NCBI RefSeq assembly: GCF_006345825.1 | Contig: NZ_VCIX01000091.1 | Span: 62,001-126,000 of the forward strand | Length of the DNA stretch: 64,000 bases | Direction of reading: 5' to 3' | From: Paenibacillus paridis | GTDB lineage: Bacteria; Bacillota; Bacilli; Paenibacillales; Paenibacillaceae | Shown: positions 1-8,602 of the stretch, piece after piece | Layout: the number at the start of each line of letters is the position of its first letter | Numbering within the stretch: the stretch's first letter is position 1 | Notes under the pieces: generated by a model | The model's database searches: none | What the model saw: the letters and a program-made list of their open reading frames with translations, nothing else | What the model was told of the DNA's origin: nothing | Made by a program: the position numbers and the translations under genes

Positions 1-890
1 ACAAGGAATATGCGCTTTCCGCGTTTGATGTGTATGCTTATGATTATATCGTCAAACCCGTATTGCAAGAGAGACTGCATCATACCGTCCAAAGAGCGTT
101 GGCTGAGGTTCAGGTAGAGCAGGCTCTTACCTTGCGGGAACCTTCTTCGATTCGGATCATGTTCAACTGTCTTGGCGGTATGGAAATTCGCAGCGCGCAA
201 AATGTCATCGTTAAGTGGAAATCGAGCAAAAGCGCTGAGCTATTTGGTTATTTGCTTATCCAGAAAGGTAGGCAAGTATCGAGAGCTAGGTTAATTGAGG
301 ACATTTTTGGCGACATGCCGCAGAAAAATGCTGAAATCTATTTAAATACGACCGTCTATCAGCTGCGCAGACTACTCGATAATTATGGCTTGAGGGATCG
401 TTTGCATTCCGATAACAACCATTATGCATTGGATCTTCATCAGGTACCCGTGGATATGGTTAGCTTTGAAGAAGGCTGCAAAGAGATGCAGGTGGTAAAC
501 CAGCAGAATTTGGATCAGGCGATTGAGCTTCAGCAGCTTTATGCCGGCGATTTGTTTGGCGACCGTGCGTTCCCCTGGGCTTGGAGCGAGGTAGAGCGGC
601 TGTCTCAGCTTTACTCTTCCTTTACTCAGCGTCTTTGTACGGCCCTATTAGCCAAAGGCGATACGCAAATGGCTATTCGGTTATTATTGAAGCTGTTTGT
701 ACGGAATGAGCTAAATGAAGAAACGTTCAAGCTGCTTATGCGCGCATTGGCTTTGAAGAAGGACAAAGAAGGATTGACTCAGCACTATATTAAATTTACC
801 GAAAATATGCGTCGTGAGCTTGGGCTAAGCCCATCCCTTGAAGTAGCCGCTCTATACAGAAGACTGCTATCGAAGATAGAGAGTGCTTAG
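1..890 (+). CDS. SARP/BTAD-type response regulator, 3' part
   Basis: The gene is cut by the left edge; the frame is open from base 3. The first visible residues (AFDVYAYDYIVKP) are the end of a CheY-like receiver domain with the conserved Lys-Pro. Next comes a winged-helix region of about 80 residues like that of OmpR/SARP proteins (SKSAELFGYLL, YLNTTVYQLRRLL). A helical bacterial transcriptional activator domain (BTAD) fills the rest. Such proteins are cytoplasmic phosphorylation-controlled regulators, usually paired with a histidine kinase. The phosphoacceptor Asp and any kinase gene lie outside the window. A U-tailed hairpin follows directly, so this is the last gene of its transcript. Family assignment is confident; the target is unknown. 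Confidence 0.85.
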   Translation, partial: KEYALSAFDVYAYDYIVKPVLQERLHHTVQRALAEVQVEQALTLREPSSIRIMFNCLGGMEIRSAQNVIVKWKSSKSAELFGYLLIQKGRQVSRARLIEDIFGDMPQKNAEIYLNTTVYQLRRLLDNYGLRDRLHSDNNHYALDLHQVPVDMVSFEEGCKEMQVVNQQNLDQAIELQQLYAGDLFGDRAFPWAWSEVERLSQLYSSFTQRLCTALLAKGDTQMAIRLLLKLFVRNELNEETFKLLMRALALKKDKEGLTQHYIKFTENMRRELGLSPSLEVAALYRRLLSKIESA

Positions 891-900
891 CTTATAATAC

Positions 901-943
901 GGAACAGCCTCTGGCCTATTAGACCGGAGGCTGTTTCGTATTT
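901..943 (+). terminator. Rho-independent terminator
   Basis: GAACAGCCTC and GAGGCTGTTTC form a stem around an AT-rich loop, followed by a short T-rich tail. It lies ten bases after the response regulator stop. Confidence 0.75.
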
Positions 944-1004
944 GAGCTGCTACCTACTAGTTCAATCGCAGAACAGTGGCAGAACTATCTTATGGACACA
1001 GTGA

Positions 1005-1922
1005 TTAAGGAAGTACATTGCCTGCCGCACGATAGATGCCATACCATTCTTCGCGAGTCAGGTAGATCTCGCTTGCTTTGCAGCAATCCTGTAGCCGGCC
1101 AATATTCATCGTGCCAATTACTGGCTGCATGCGAGCAGGATGGCGAAGCAGCCATGCAATGGCAATCGTCGTATTGCTCACATTATAGGTTTTCGCTACT
1201 TCGTCAATTTTTTTGTTCAATTCAGGAAATTTATCGTTATCGAGGAACACGCCCTCAAAAAATCCGTATTGGAATGGGGACCATGGCTGAATGGTCATAT
1301 CGTTCAAGCGGCTGTAATCGAGAATGCTGCCATCGCGGTTTACAGCAGCATCGTTCTCCATGTTTACGTTGAATCCATTCGAGATCATCGTCGTGTTGGT
1401 AATGCTGAGCTGCAGTTGGTTGGCAACTAACGGCTGCTTCACCGATTTTTTCAGCAATTCGATTTGCATAGGCTTTTGATTGGACACGCCGAAATGACGT
1501 ACCTTCCCTGAACTTTCCAGAAGATCAAAAGCTTCAGCTACCTCTTCCGGTTCGACGAGCGTATCTGGGCGGTGCAGAAGCAGAACGTCCAAATAGTCGG
1601 TTTTTAGCCGCTTCAGAATGCCATCCACCGATGTTAGAATATGCTCTTTGGAGAAGTCGAACATGCCCGGACGGATGCCGCATTTGGATTGAAGGATAAT
1701 TTTCTCGCGAACATCATCGCTCATATGTATGGCGTCTGCGAATATTTCCTCACAGGTGCCGCTGCCATAAATGTCGGCGTGCTCAAAGAAGTTTGCGCCT
1801 TCCTCAAGTGCGGTTTGAACAAAACGCTCAGCCTCGGGTTTGTCCAGCGAATTAATACGCATACAGCCAACCGCAACTACGGGTACCTCTAAGGTGCTGC
1901 TTCCTAGCTTTATCGTCCTCAT
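1005..1922 (-). CDS. Aldo/keto reductase (YdhF-like)
   Basis: This is a 305-residue NADPH-dependent aldo/keto reductase of the TIM-barrel superfamily, closest in pattern to E. coli YdhF. The ADIYGSG motif near residues 49-55, the Lys in LQSKCG near 80 and the His in LLLHRPD are the expected active-site elements. The usual catalytic Asp of the FDxADxYG motif reads Glu here (FEHADIYG). Late FGVSNQ and VIGTMN segments fit cofactor binding. A longer frame exists, but ATG 1922 is chosen because AGGAGG sits nine bases upstream. The gene is convergent with nothing close and divergent from the hydrolase locus. The physiological substrate cannot be read from sequence. Confidence 0.87.
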   Translation of the reverse strand: MRTIKLGSSTLEVPVVAVGCMRINSLDKPEAERFVQTALEEGANFFEHADIYGSGTCEEIFADAIHMSDDVREKIILQSKCGIRPGMFDFSKEHILTSVDGILKRLKTDYLDVLLLHRPDTLVEPEEVAEAFDLLESSGKVRHFGVSNQKPMQIELLKKSVKQPLVANQLQLSITNTTMISNGFNVNMENDAAVNRDGSILDYSRLNDMTIQPWSPFQYGFFEGVFLDNDKFPELNKKIDEVAKTYNVSNTTIAIAWLLRHPARMQPVIGTMNIGRLQDCCKASEIYLTREEWYGIYRAAGNVLP

Positions 1923-1980
1923 TTGTTTACGCCTCCTGTTTTGTTTGTCTCTATTGATTGTCGCACAAAAGATTGCTCGA

Positions 1981-2009
1981 TTACAATATGAACTAAAGTA
2001 AGCTATAAT
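1981..2009 (+). promoter_or_regulatory. Predicted sigma-A promoter for the hydrolase locus
   Basis: TTACAA (1981-1986) and a perfect TATAAT (2004-2009) are separated by 17 bp. They precede a good ribosome binding site (GGAGAGGAACG) and ATG at 2052. Confidence 0.5.
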
Positions 2010-2051
2010 CCTCAAATATATAGAAGCGATGAGGGGAGACGGAGAGGAACG

Positions 2052-2186
2052 ATGACATTGAAACCTAACTTCTTATCCTATAACGATTCAGTTTCCTACT
2101 AGAAGCAATATCAACGGTTCTTTCCCGAAGAAATACGGATAAACGGACCAGACCTGCCTGAAGAAGAATGGTGGGCATGGGACGGG
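2052..2186 (+). pseudogene. Interrupted 5' part of the alpha/beta hydrolase gene
   Basis: ATG 2052 has a well-placed ribosome binding site and reads MTLKPNFLSY and six more residues, then TAG at 2100-2102. The same frame continues without a further stop through 2186 into the hydrolase body, with protein-like content (YQRFFPEEIR, LPEEEWWAWDG). TAG differs by one base from TGG (Trp), which would fit the context. The simplest reading is a nonsense mutation, or a sequence error, in a formerly intact 320-residue gene. Confidence 0.6.
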
Positions 2187-3014
2187 ATGCAGATTCATCT
2201 GGACCGTATGAAGGTGACGGACGCTAAAATAAAAATTATATTTATTCACGGAGCAGGCGGCAACGGGAGATTATTGGCTCCTTACGCACGGATGCTGCAG
2301 CAGTACGGCTATGAGGTTGTCTCGCCGGATCTTCCTCCATATGGCCTAAGCTGTTTCGAGTCACCATCTCTAATTGATTATCAGCAATGGATTGACCTGC
2401 TTACGGCGCTCATTGCAGTGGAAACGGAACGTGACGGTAAACCTGTTGTTCTGCTGGGGTCCAGTATTGGCGGCATGCTGGCGTATCATACGGCGGTCAA
2501 TAGCAAGCAGGTCAAAGGATTGATTGCAACGACATTTGTGGATACAAGCAATCCGAAGGTTAGGGATCAAGTTGCCCCTAACAAGATCGTCAGCCGTTTG
2601 GGTAAATATGTGATGGATGCTTTTCCTTCTGTACTGGATTCCGTACATATTCCGGTCACCAGGGTGTCAAGAATGAAGCTAATTAGCAATCATACGGCGT
2701 TGACTCGGTTGATAATAAAGGACCCTCACGCGGCAGGCACAAGGGTTCCGCTGCGCTTGCTGAGAACTTTTTTAAATATGAAGCCAAAGCTGGAGCCTGA
2801 AGAGTTCAATGGCTGTCCGGTTCTGCTTGTTCATCCCGAAGTGGACCCGATGACGCCTTTTGCTCTGAGCGAGCCCTTCTTCAATCGGCTTAAGAGCAGG
2901 AAAGAATGCGTTCTATTAGAAGGGGCGGGGCACTTTCCGATTGAGCAGCCGGGTCTGGAACAGATGAAAGCAGCGGTACTTGCCTTTCTTAAAAGGCTGG
3001 AGCAGGAGGAATAA
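2187..3014 (+). CDS. Alpha/beta hydrolase (intact catalytic part)
   Basis: The 275-residue open part carries the whole serine-hydrolase fold. The oxyanion segment is FIHGAGGNGR, the nucleophile elbow is LLGSSIGGM, the acid is likely the Asp of HPEVDPMTP, and the catalytic His is in GAGHFP near the C-terminus. ATG 2187 is only the first ATG after the in-frame TAG at 2100; it has just a weak purine stretch upstream, so it may not be a natural start. If it is not used, the gene is a pseudogene. It is probably a cytosolic esterase or lipase-like hydrolase of unknown substrate. Confidence 0.65.
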   Translation: MQIHLDRMKVTDAKIKIIFIHGAGGNGRLLAPYARMLQQYGYEVVSPDLPPYGLSCFESPSLIDYQQWIDLLTALIAVETERDGKPVVLLGSSIGGMLAYHTAVNSKQVKGLIATTFVDTSNPKVRDQVAPNKIVSRLGKYVMDAFPSVLDSVHIPVTRVSRMKLISNHTALTRLIIKDPHAAGTRVPLRLLRTFLNMKPKLEPEEFNGCPVLLVHPEVDPMTPFALSEPFFNRLKSRKECVLLEGAGHFPIEQPGLEQMKAAVLAFLKRLEQEE

Positions 3015-3119
3015 CGACAGATAGCAGTTTATATTGGTGCTACTAACGAATATCAAATATACTTATATAAGGAAATTCAAAGTGAAAATACATAGTTAAT
3101 GAATGGAGAACTTAATATT

Positions 3120-3461
3120 ATGTCTACTTTACCGAATTGCCCGAGCTGTCAGTCCGAATATACTTATGAGGATGGAAGCCTACTCGTATGCCCGGAATGC
3201 GCGCATGAGTGGAGCTTGGATGCAGGTGCCGAAAACATCGATGAAAAAAAAGTAGTGAAAGATGCTAACGGCAATATTTTAAACGATGGTGATTCCGTGT
3301 CCGTCATTAAGGATCTAAAAGTAAAAGGAAGCTCATCGGTTATCAAAATCGGCACGAAAGTCAAAAATATCCGCCTGGTGGACGAAGATCATGATATCGA
3401 CTGTAAAATCGACGGTTTTGGAGCAATGAAGCTGAAATCGGAGTTTGTGAAAAAGATTTAG
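3120..3461 (+). CDS. yjdM: PhnA/YjdM-type zinc-ribbon protein
   Basis: This 113-residue protein has the PhnA architecture. An N-terminal zinc ribbon, with CPSC then CPEC about 17 residues later, is followed by the conserved KDANGN and LKVKGSSSVIKIGTKVK segments of a small beta-barrel domain. The name PhnA came from the E. coli phosphonate region, but a role in phosphonate use is not established. ATG 3120 is preferred over ATG 3099 because GGAG precedes it and the family starts at this point. It is a single-gene unit ending at a strong hairpin shared with the convergent MFS gene. Confidence 0.9.
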   Translation: MSTLPNCPSCQSEYTYEDGSLLVCPECAHEWSLDAGAENIDEKKVVKDANGNILNDGDSVSVIKDLKVKGSSSVIKIGTKVKNIRLVDEDHDIDCKIDGFGAMKLKSEFVKKI

Positions 3462-3484
3462 ATACTGTTTGCATATAAGTGTAC

Positions 3485-3522
3485 AAAAAAGCCCTGCTTC
3501 TAAGCGAAGCAGGGCTTTTTGT
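3485..3522. terminator. Bidirectional terminator
   Basis: GCCCTGCTTC and GAAGCAGGGC form a perfect 10-bp stem with an A-run before and a T-run after. It can therefore serve yjdM on the plus strand and the MFS gene on the minus strand. Confidence 0.88.
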
Positions 3523-3538
3523 GCAGGCAGGTAGCGGG

Positions 3539-4738
3539 TTACGCCACTTGGTTTCTGTTTTCTGTCATGTAACACACAAGGCCGAGAACCAAAGCCAGGC
3601 CGACCAATACAGCACCAACCCAAGGAAGCGCGCCGAGAGACAGATGGGTAATGACCCATCCCCCGATAAATGCGCCTGCTGCATTGCCCAGGTTACCCGC
3701 CGAATGGCTGGAGGTGGAGGCAAGCGCGGGAGCCGATTGGGCCAAGCTCATCACCCGGACCTGTAGCCCAGGAAAGACAGCGAATGAGGCGGTACCCCAT
3801 AGCAAGATGGTTAGTACAGCAGCAATCGGATTGTGAATAGTAAAGGTGAAGATCGTCAGGATTAAGCAGATGGCAAAATATAATCCGAGGATCGAAGGCA
3901 TCAGCTTCCAATCCGCGAGCTTGCCGCCAACAATGTTGCCAATGGTGACCCCACAGCCGAACAGAACGAGAATCCATGTCACGTTATGCTCGGCAAAGCC
4001 GCTGATTTGTGTAAGCAGTGGCGTAATATAAGTGAAAACGGCGAAAAGGCCTGCGTTGCCCAGTGCCCCTATCAGCAGGTACACCATGAGCTTTGGTTTA
4101 ATCAGGGCAGAGATTTGTTGGATTATGCTCGCCGGTTTATCTTGCTTAAGCTTCGGAATGAAGATGAATATGCCGATCAAGGCGATGATTCCCATGATCG
4201 CAATAGCGCCGAACGAGGAGCGCCAGCCCATATGTTGACCGATAAAGGTTCCAAGCGGTACGCCGATAATATTCGCGATCGTGAGTCCCGCCATCATGAT
4301 CGATACGGCCCCCGCGCGTTTGTCCGGCCGGACAAGGTTGGATGCAATGACAGCGCCGACTCCGAAGAAGGTTCCATGAGTAAGCGCAGTTAACATACGC
4401 GCTCCCATAAGCACGGCATAGCTTGGCGCGATAACGGAGATGCTGTTGCCAAGAATAAATAATAGCATGAGCAAGATCAGGAGCTGCTTTTGCGGAATTC
4501 GGTGCGTAAGGACGGTTAATATAGGAGCTCCGACTGCAACCCCGAGGGCGTACATCGTAATGAGTTGACCCGCTGACGAAATGCTGACATGCAAATCCTC
4601 GGCTACGTTAGGCAGTAGTCCCATGATGACGAATTCGGTCATGCCAATGGCAAAGGCGCCGACGGTAAGGGACAGAATCGAGACGGGGAACGGTTCTTTT
4701 ACGGCTTGTTTCTTGGTTATGCGGTGTGATAATTCCAT
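3539..4738 (-). CDS. MFS transporter, DHA1 family (AraJ/YdhP-like)
   Basis: This is a 399-residue inner-membrane exporter with about twelve hydrophobic segments and the DHA1 pattern. An N-terminal GAFAIGMTEFVIMGLLP helix and the conserved LTHGTFFGVGAV helix are typical of the AraJ/YdhP sugar- or drug-efflux group. A longer frame begins at a TTG at 4774. ATG 4738 is preferred because MELSHRITKKQ is a plausible cytoplasmic N-terminus, but the upstream AAAGG is 14 bases away, so the start is uncertain. The transported compound is unknown. It is convergent with yjdM. Confidence 0.85.
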   Translation of the reverse strand: MELSHRITKKQAVKEPFPVSILSLTVGAFAIGMTEFVIMGLLPNVAEDLHVSISSAGQLITMYALGVAVGAPILTVLTHRIPQKQLLILLMLLFILGNSISVIAPSYAVLMGARMLTALTHGTFFGVGAVIASNLVRPDKRAGAVSIMMAGLTIANIIGVPLGTFIGQHMGWRSSFGAIAIMGIIALIGIFIFIPKLKQDKPASIIQQISALIKPKLMVYLLIGALGNAGLFAVFTYITPLLTQISGFAEHNVTWILVLFGCGVTIGNIVGGKLADWKLMPSILGLYFAICLILTIFTFTIHNPIAAVLTILLWGTASFAVFPGLQVRVMSLAQSAPALASTSSHSAGNLGNAAGAFIGGWVITHLSLGALPWVGAVLVGLALVLGLVCYMTENRNQVA

Positions 4739-5079
4739 GCTGTCTGTGTCAACCTTTCTTCTGCGGACGAGCAATGCTCATCCCGTTCATTTCGTATAGG
4801 CCAATAAGGCCTGCATCATATTATTTAGTTTTCAGAGAGTATAATCAAGTTATTTATTTTGAAGAATAAGTGAAGGAAGGGCTTATAATATTAAAGATTT
4901 GAAGCATACTATGGTCATAAATGGGATGGGCTTTTGAAAATAATATGAGTGGAAAATGCAAAAAACTGAACGAAATGACAATAATGGAAGCTTTTACAGT
5001 TGTAATTCCAAGTAAACCGATATACAATTTGAGAGGTTAATAGCCTACAGAGAGTCAGACACACGGAGGATGAGAGAAA
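4739..5079. other. Intergenic promoter region between divergent transporters
   Basis: AT-rich spacer between the MFS gene (minus) and the peptide-binding protein gene (plus). A plus-strand TTGAAG (4859-4864) and TATAAT (4884-4889) are 19 bp apart. TTGATT on the minus strand is followed by AT-rich -10-like sequence. No clear operator is visible. Confidence 0.35.
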
Positions 5080-6693
5080 ATGAATAAAAATCGTTTAGGG
5101 GTAACCTTGCTTTTATTATTAACGATGCTGATCAGTGCTTGCTCAAGCAATAATGGCAGCAATACGCCAAGCGCAAGCCCGGCAACGGACAACGCGGAGC
5201 CAACCGCGGAAGGCCAGCCGAAAGACGGCGGAAATTTAATTATAGCCGTACAAGCAGATCCAGTCTTACTGAATCCGAACTACGCCGGAGACCGTGTCAG
5301 CCTTACGATTGACCAAGCGCTGTTCGCGCCGCTATTTCAAGTAAACAATGGCAAGAAAACATTCTATTTGGCGGACAGCCTCGAGCCTTCCGCGGATAAC
5401 TTAACGTACACATTGAAGCTGAAGAGCGGCCTTACTTGGCATGATGGCGAGAAGCTGACAGCGGATGACGTCGTGTTTACGATTGAGAAAATTTTGGATG
5501 AGAAACAAAACAGTCTTCTGAGAGGCAATTTTATCATCGGAGGCAAAGCTATAGAGGCAGTGAAGGTTGATGATACAACGGTTGAATTCAAGCTTCCGCA
5601 GGTTAGTCCTGCTTTTGAAGCGACGCTTGTCCAAGTGACGCCGATTCCGAAGCATATTTTCGAGAACGAAGCCGATATCCAGAAGAGTACGAAAAACAAT
5701 GCGCCAGTCGGTTCCGGAGCATTTAAGTTTAAAGAATACAAGACTGGTGAGTATGTAACGCTGGAGCGCTTTGATAACTATTTTGCCGGCAAACCGCATC
5801 TGGATTCGGTGACTTACCGTATCGCGAAAGATACGAATGCCGCGAATCTGGCTTTGCAAAACGGTGAAATTAATATTAAATACCTCGACCCTCAGGATGT
5901 TGCGACGATAGAGGGAACGAATAAATTTGAAGTTCTGCCCTATAGCGAAGGCCGTTTGTCTTACCTTCTCTTTAATGAGAACAGCGATACCGGCTTGCTT
6001 GGCAAAAAAGAGGTCAGACAAGCGCTGTCCTACGCGCTGAACCGAGACGAGTTGATTCAAGTGGCTTACACTTCAAGCGACTATGCTGACCCAGCAAAAT
6101 CCTTCGTTACACCGGATGGCTTGTTCCACAACAACGATGTTACAAGCTACGATAACGACGCTGCCAAAGCAAAGGAGCTGTTGAAAGCTAACGGCGCTGA
6201 AGGGCTTAAACTTCGGTTTATCGTCTCCAGCGGCAATAAAGCACAGGAAGCGATCTCGCTTTATGTTCAACAAAAGCTGAAGGAAATTGGCGTAACTGTA
6301 GAGATTAAAGCGATGGATGCTTCCGCATACGGCGATAAATTCGTTGATCCGAAAGCAACGGACTTCGAGCTTGCTGCAGCAGGCTACATTATGGGTTACG
6401 ATCCGGACGCATACAGCATTCTCTATACAACGGGTGGCGATTCTAACTACACTCATTATGGCAATGCAGAGGCGGACGAGCTGTTCAAGCAAGGCGCTGG
6501 CGAAGCGGATGCAGCGAAGCGCGGCGAAATCTATAATAAGCTGCAAGAGCTTATAGCGGTTGACGCGCCAGTTTATCCGATTGCCTATACGAAGACGATT
6601 GTCGCAGTCGACAAAAAGTACGGCGGACTGGAAGAAGCGGTACTGAAACCCGTTGTTATTTTCGAGGATCTTTCTAAACTTTACTTGAAATAA
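5080..6693 (+). CDS. Oligopeptide ABC transporter substrate-binding lipoprotein
   Basis: This 537-residue family-5 extracellular solute-binding protein has a short positively charged N-terminus, a hydrophobic stretch and the lipobox LISAC with Cys at about 21, then a Ser/Thr/Ala-rich spacer. It should be a lipid-anchored receptor. The SBP5 signature region (LTYTLKLKSGLTWHDGEKLTADDVVF) lies near residues 107-132. The family binds peptides, nickel or other solutes; the ligand cannot be told here. A CGGAGG site sits upstream of ATG. It heads a five-gene importer operon, and a hairpin after it likely lowers transcription of the downstream membrane genes. Confidence 0.93.
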   Translation: MNKNRLGVTLLLLLTMLISACSSNNGSNTPSASPATDNAEPTAEGQPKDGGNLIIAVQADPVLLNPNYAGDRVSLTIDQALFAPLFQVNNGKKTFYLADSLEPSADNLTYTLKLKSGLTWHDGEKLTADDVVFTIEKILDEKQNSLLRGNFIIGGKAIEAVKVDDTTVEFKLPQVSPAFEATLVQVTPIPKHIFENEADIQKSTKNNAPVGSGAFKFKEYKTGEYVTLERFDNYFAGKPHLDSVTYRIAKDTNAANLALQNGEINIKYLDPQDVATIEGTNKFEVLPYSEGRLSYLLFNENSDTGLLGKKEVRQALSYALNRDELIQVAYTSSDYADPAKSFVTPDGLFHNNDVTSYDNDAAKAKELLKANGAEGLKLRFIVSSGNKAQEAISLYVQQKLKEIGVTVEIKAMDASAYGDKFVDPKATDFELAAAGYIMGYDPDAYSILYTTGGDSNYTHYGNAEADELFKQGAGEADAAKRGEIYNKLQELIAVDAPVYPIAYTKTIVAVDKKYGGLEEAVLKPVVIFEDLSKLYLK

Positions 6694-6704
6694 GGATGGG
6701 CGAA

Positions 6705-6735
6705 AAATAAGCTGGAACATCCAGCTTATTTTTTT
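6705..6735 (+). terminator. Attenuating terminator inside the importer operon
   Basis: AATAAGCTGG and CCAGCTTATT pair around a short loop and are followed by a T-run. It lies between the binding protein gene and the first permease, a common way to keep receptor transcripts in excess. Confidence 0.8.
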
Positions 6736-6763
6736 GTCCCTGCGAGGCTGGGAGAATTGAAGC

Positions 6764-7714
6764 ATGAGACGATTGATTTTCAGAAGACTGCTGCAAACTT
6801 TGCCATTGCTGTTTTTTGTCTCAATCGCCTGCTTTGTTATGGTGAAGGCGGCACCGGGTGATCCGGTGCTTTCCTTCGTTACGCCTAACATGCATGCGGA
6901 AGACATTGAGCGCATCAGGCATAACCTCGGGCTGGACAAGCCCGCCTATATGCAATATTTTTTATGGCTGAAGGAATGCTTGACCGGGAATTTGGGTTAT
7001 TCGCTTATTAATCATAAGCCCGTGCTGGATCAGATTTTGGAGCGTTTGCCAGCGACGGCGGGACTCATGGGCGCTGCTATTGGCTTGGCGGTATTGATCG
7101 CTATTCCCCTTGGCTTGCTCGCAGGGGCCAACCGCAGCAAGCTGGTCGATAAGCTTGTCAATTTATTAGCGTATATTGGCGTTTCGATTCCGCTTTTTTG
7201 GCTTGCTATTTTACTTATGTATTTCTTTTCGATTAAGCTGCATTGGCTGCCGAGTATGGGAATGCGGACGATCGGCACATATTCTGCGTTTGATGTCCTC
7301 TTGCATGCTATTTTGCCATGCTCGGTGCTGACTATCGGCTTTCTGGCCGTATATGTGCGTTATATCCGTTCCAGTACGATCAGCCAGCTCAAAGAGGATT
7401 ACGTTCAAATTCAATATGCCTTTGGATCTGCGAAGCGGACGATTCTGTTTCGGCATGTAATGAAGCATGTATTGCTTCCTGTTATTACGCTGCTAGGCAT
7501 GTCGATGGGCGACTTGGTTGCGGGCGCTATTGTGACGGAGACCGTATTTTCGTGGCCGGGGATCGGCTCACTTGGCATGACCGCAGTGCGCGGAATGGAC
7601 TACCCCGTCATCATGGGCATTACACTGTTCTCTTCCGTTATGTTGATCCTGGGCAATTTGCTCGCGGATATTTTGTACAGCTTTGCGGACCCGAGAATCA
7701 AAACAACGAGGTGA
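6764..7714 (+). CDS. Peptide ABC transporter permease (DppB/OppB type)
   Basis: This 316-residue integral membrane protein has the DppB pattern. An N-terminal helix (TLPLLFFVSIACFVMVKAAPGDP) is followed by a long periplasm-facing segment, then five more hydrophobic helices. The ABC coupling loop is the segment reading YVQIQYAFGSAKRTILFRHVMKH, and the C-terminus carries the conserved ETVFSWPGIGSLG and ADPRI elements. It pairs with the next permease to form the membrane channel. ATG 6764 has GGGAG upstream. The stop is four bases from the next start, so the permeases are co-translated. Confidence 0.93.
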   Translation: MRRLIFRRLLQTLPLLFFVSIACFVMVKAAPGDPVLSFVTPNMHAEDIERIRHNLGLDKPAYMQYFLWLKECLTGNLGYSLINHKPVLDQILERLPATAGLMGAAIGLAVLIAIPLGLLAGANRSKLVDKLVNLLAYIGVSIPLFWLAILLMYFFSIKLHWLPSMGMRTIGTYSAFDVLLHAILPCSVLTIGFLAVYVRYIRSSTISQLKEDYVQIQYAFGSAKRTILFRHVMKHVLLPVITLLGMSMGDLVAGAIVTETVFSWPGIGSLGMTAVRGMDYPVIMGITLFSSVMLILGNLLADILYSFADPRIKTTR

Positions 7715-7718
7715 TCTC

Positions 7719-8564
7719 ATGAATCGGAATAAATGGAGCAACGTCATCCGCGAGCTGCTGGCGAACAAACTGGGTATCATCGCTTTTCTTTTCCTGTTGG
7801 TCATTGCTTCCGCGGCGGCGCTTGCGTTTCTCTCATCAAAGGACCCAAACCAAATTAATGTCTTAGATCGGCTTAAGCCGCCAGGTGCTGGGCATTGGTT
7901 CGGAACGGATGATTACGGAAGGGACTACTTGGCTAGGGCGCTTTATGGTGGTCGTGTCTCCCTGATGGTTGGTTTCGTTTCGATGATTTTCGCGACGAGT
8001 ATCGGCGTGGCGGTTGGAGTCATTAGCGGTTATTTCGGCGGGCTCATTGACAGCTTGCTCATGAGGCTGCTGGAAATCGTTATGTCGATTCCATCCTTCC
8101 TCATTCTGCTGCTGCTAAGCGTTTATTTAAAGCCGAGCGTAGGCAATATTATCGTTATTATTTCTTTATTGATGTGGATGAACATTGCCCGTATTATTCG
8201 GGCGGAGACGATGGCGCTGAAGGAACGTGAATATGTCATGTATGCCAAGGCATCAGGCCAGAGCTCATTCGGGATTATCATTAAGCACATTATACCGGGC
8301 TTAATGTCCGTTGTTATCGTTAGCGCGACAAACAATATCGCATCGGCAATTATGATGGAATCCTCGTTAAGCTTTCTGGGGTTTGGCGTCCAAGCTCCGA
8401 ATGCGACTTGGGGCAGCATGCTGAACGGAGCACAGGGCTATTTGTCTCAAGCGCCATACTTAGCTATATTTCCGGGCGTATTAATTTTTCTAACGGTGCT
8501 TAGCTTTAACGTTCTCGGCGATATTTTGCGAGTGGGCTTTGAACCGAAGCTGGGTAAACGGTAA
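7719..8564 (+). CDS. Peptide ABC transporter permease (DppC/OppC type)
   Basis: This 281-residue second permease has an N-terminal helix and a long loop with the conserved HWFGTDDYGRDYLAR motif typical of DppC/NikC proteins. The coupling loop around REYVMYAKASGQSSFGIIIKHIIPG is followed by the ESSLSFLGFGVQAPNATWG motif. A longer frame opens at 7683, but ATG 7719 carries GAGGTGATCTC directly upstream and starts just after the previous stop. It forms the heterodimeric channel with the preceding gene product. Confidence 0.93.
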   Translation: MNRNKWSNVIRELLANKLGIIAFLFLLVIASAAALAFLSSKDPNQINVLDRLKPPGAGHWFGTDDYGRDYLARALYGGRVSLMVGFVSMIFATSIGVAVGVISGYFGGLIDSLLMRLLEIVMSIPSFLILLLLSVYLKPSVGNIIVIISLLMWMNIARIIRAETMALKEREYVMYAKASGQSSFGIIIKHIIPGLMSVVIVSATNNIASAIMMESSLSFLGFGVQAPNATWGSMLNGAQGYLSQAPYLAIFPGVLIFLTVLSFNVLGDILRVGFEPKLGKR

Positions 8565-8602
8565 CCGTCGTTGTGCGGCGGCATGAAGGAGTGTGAAGTA
8601 CG

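Noticed and set aside
2052..2186. TAG as a recoded sense codon in this organism
   Set aside because: Many genes in the window end cleanly at TAG (for example at 890 and 3461), so genome-wide recoding is excluded; a local mutation is simpler.
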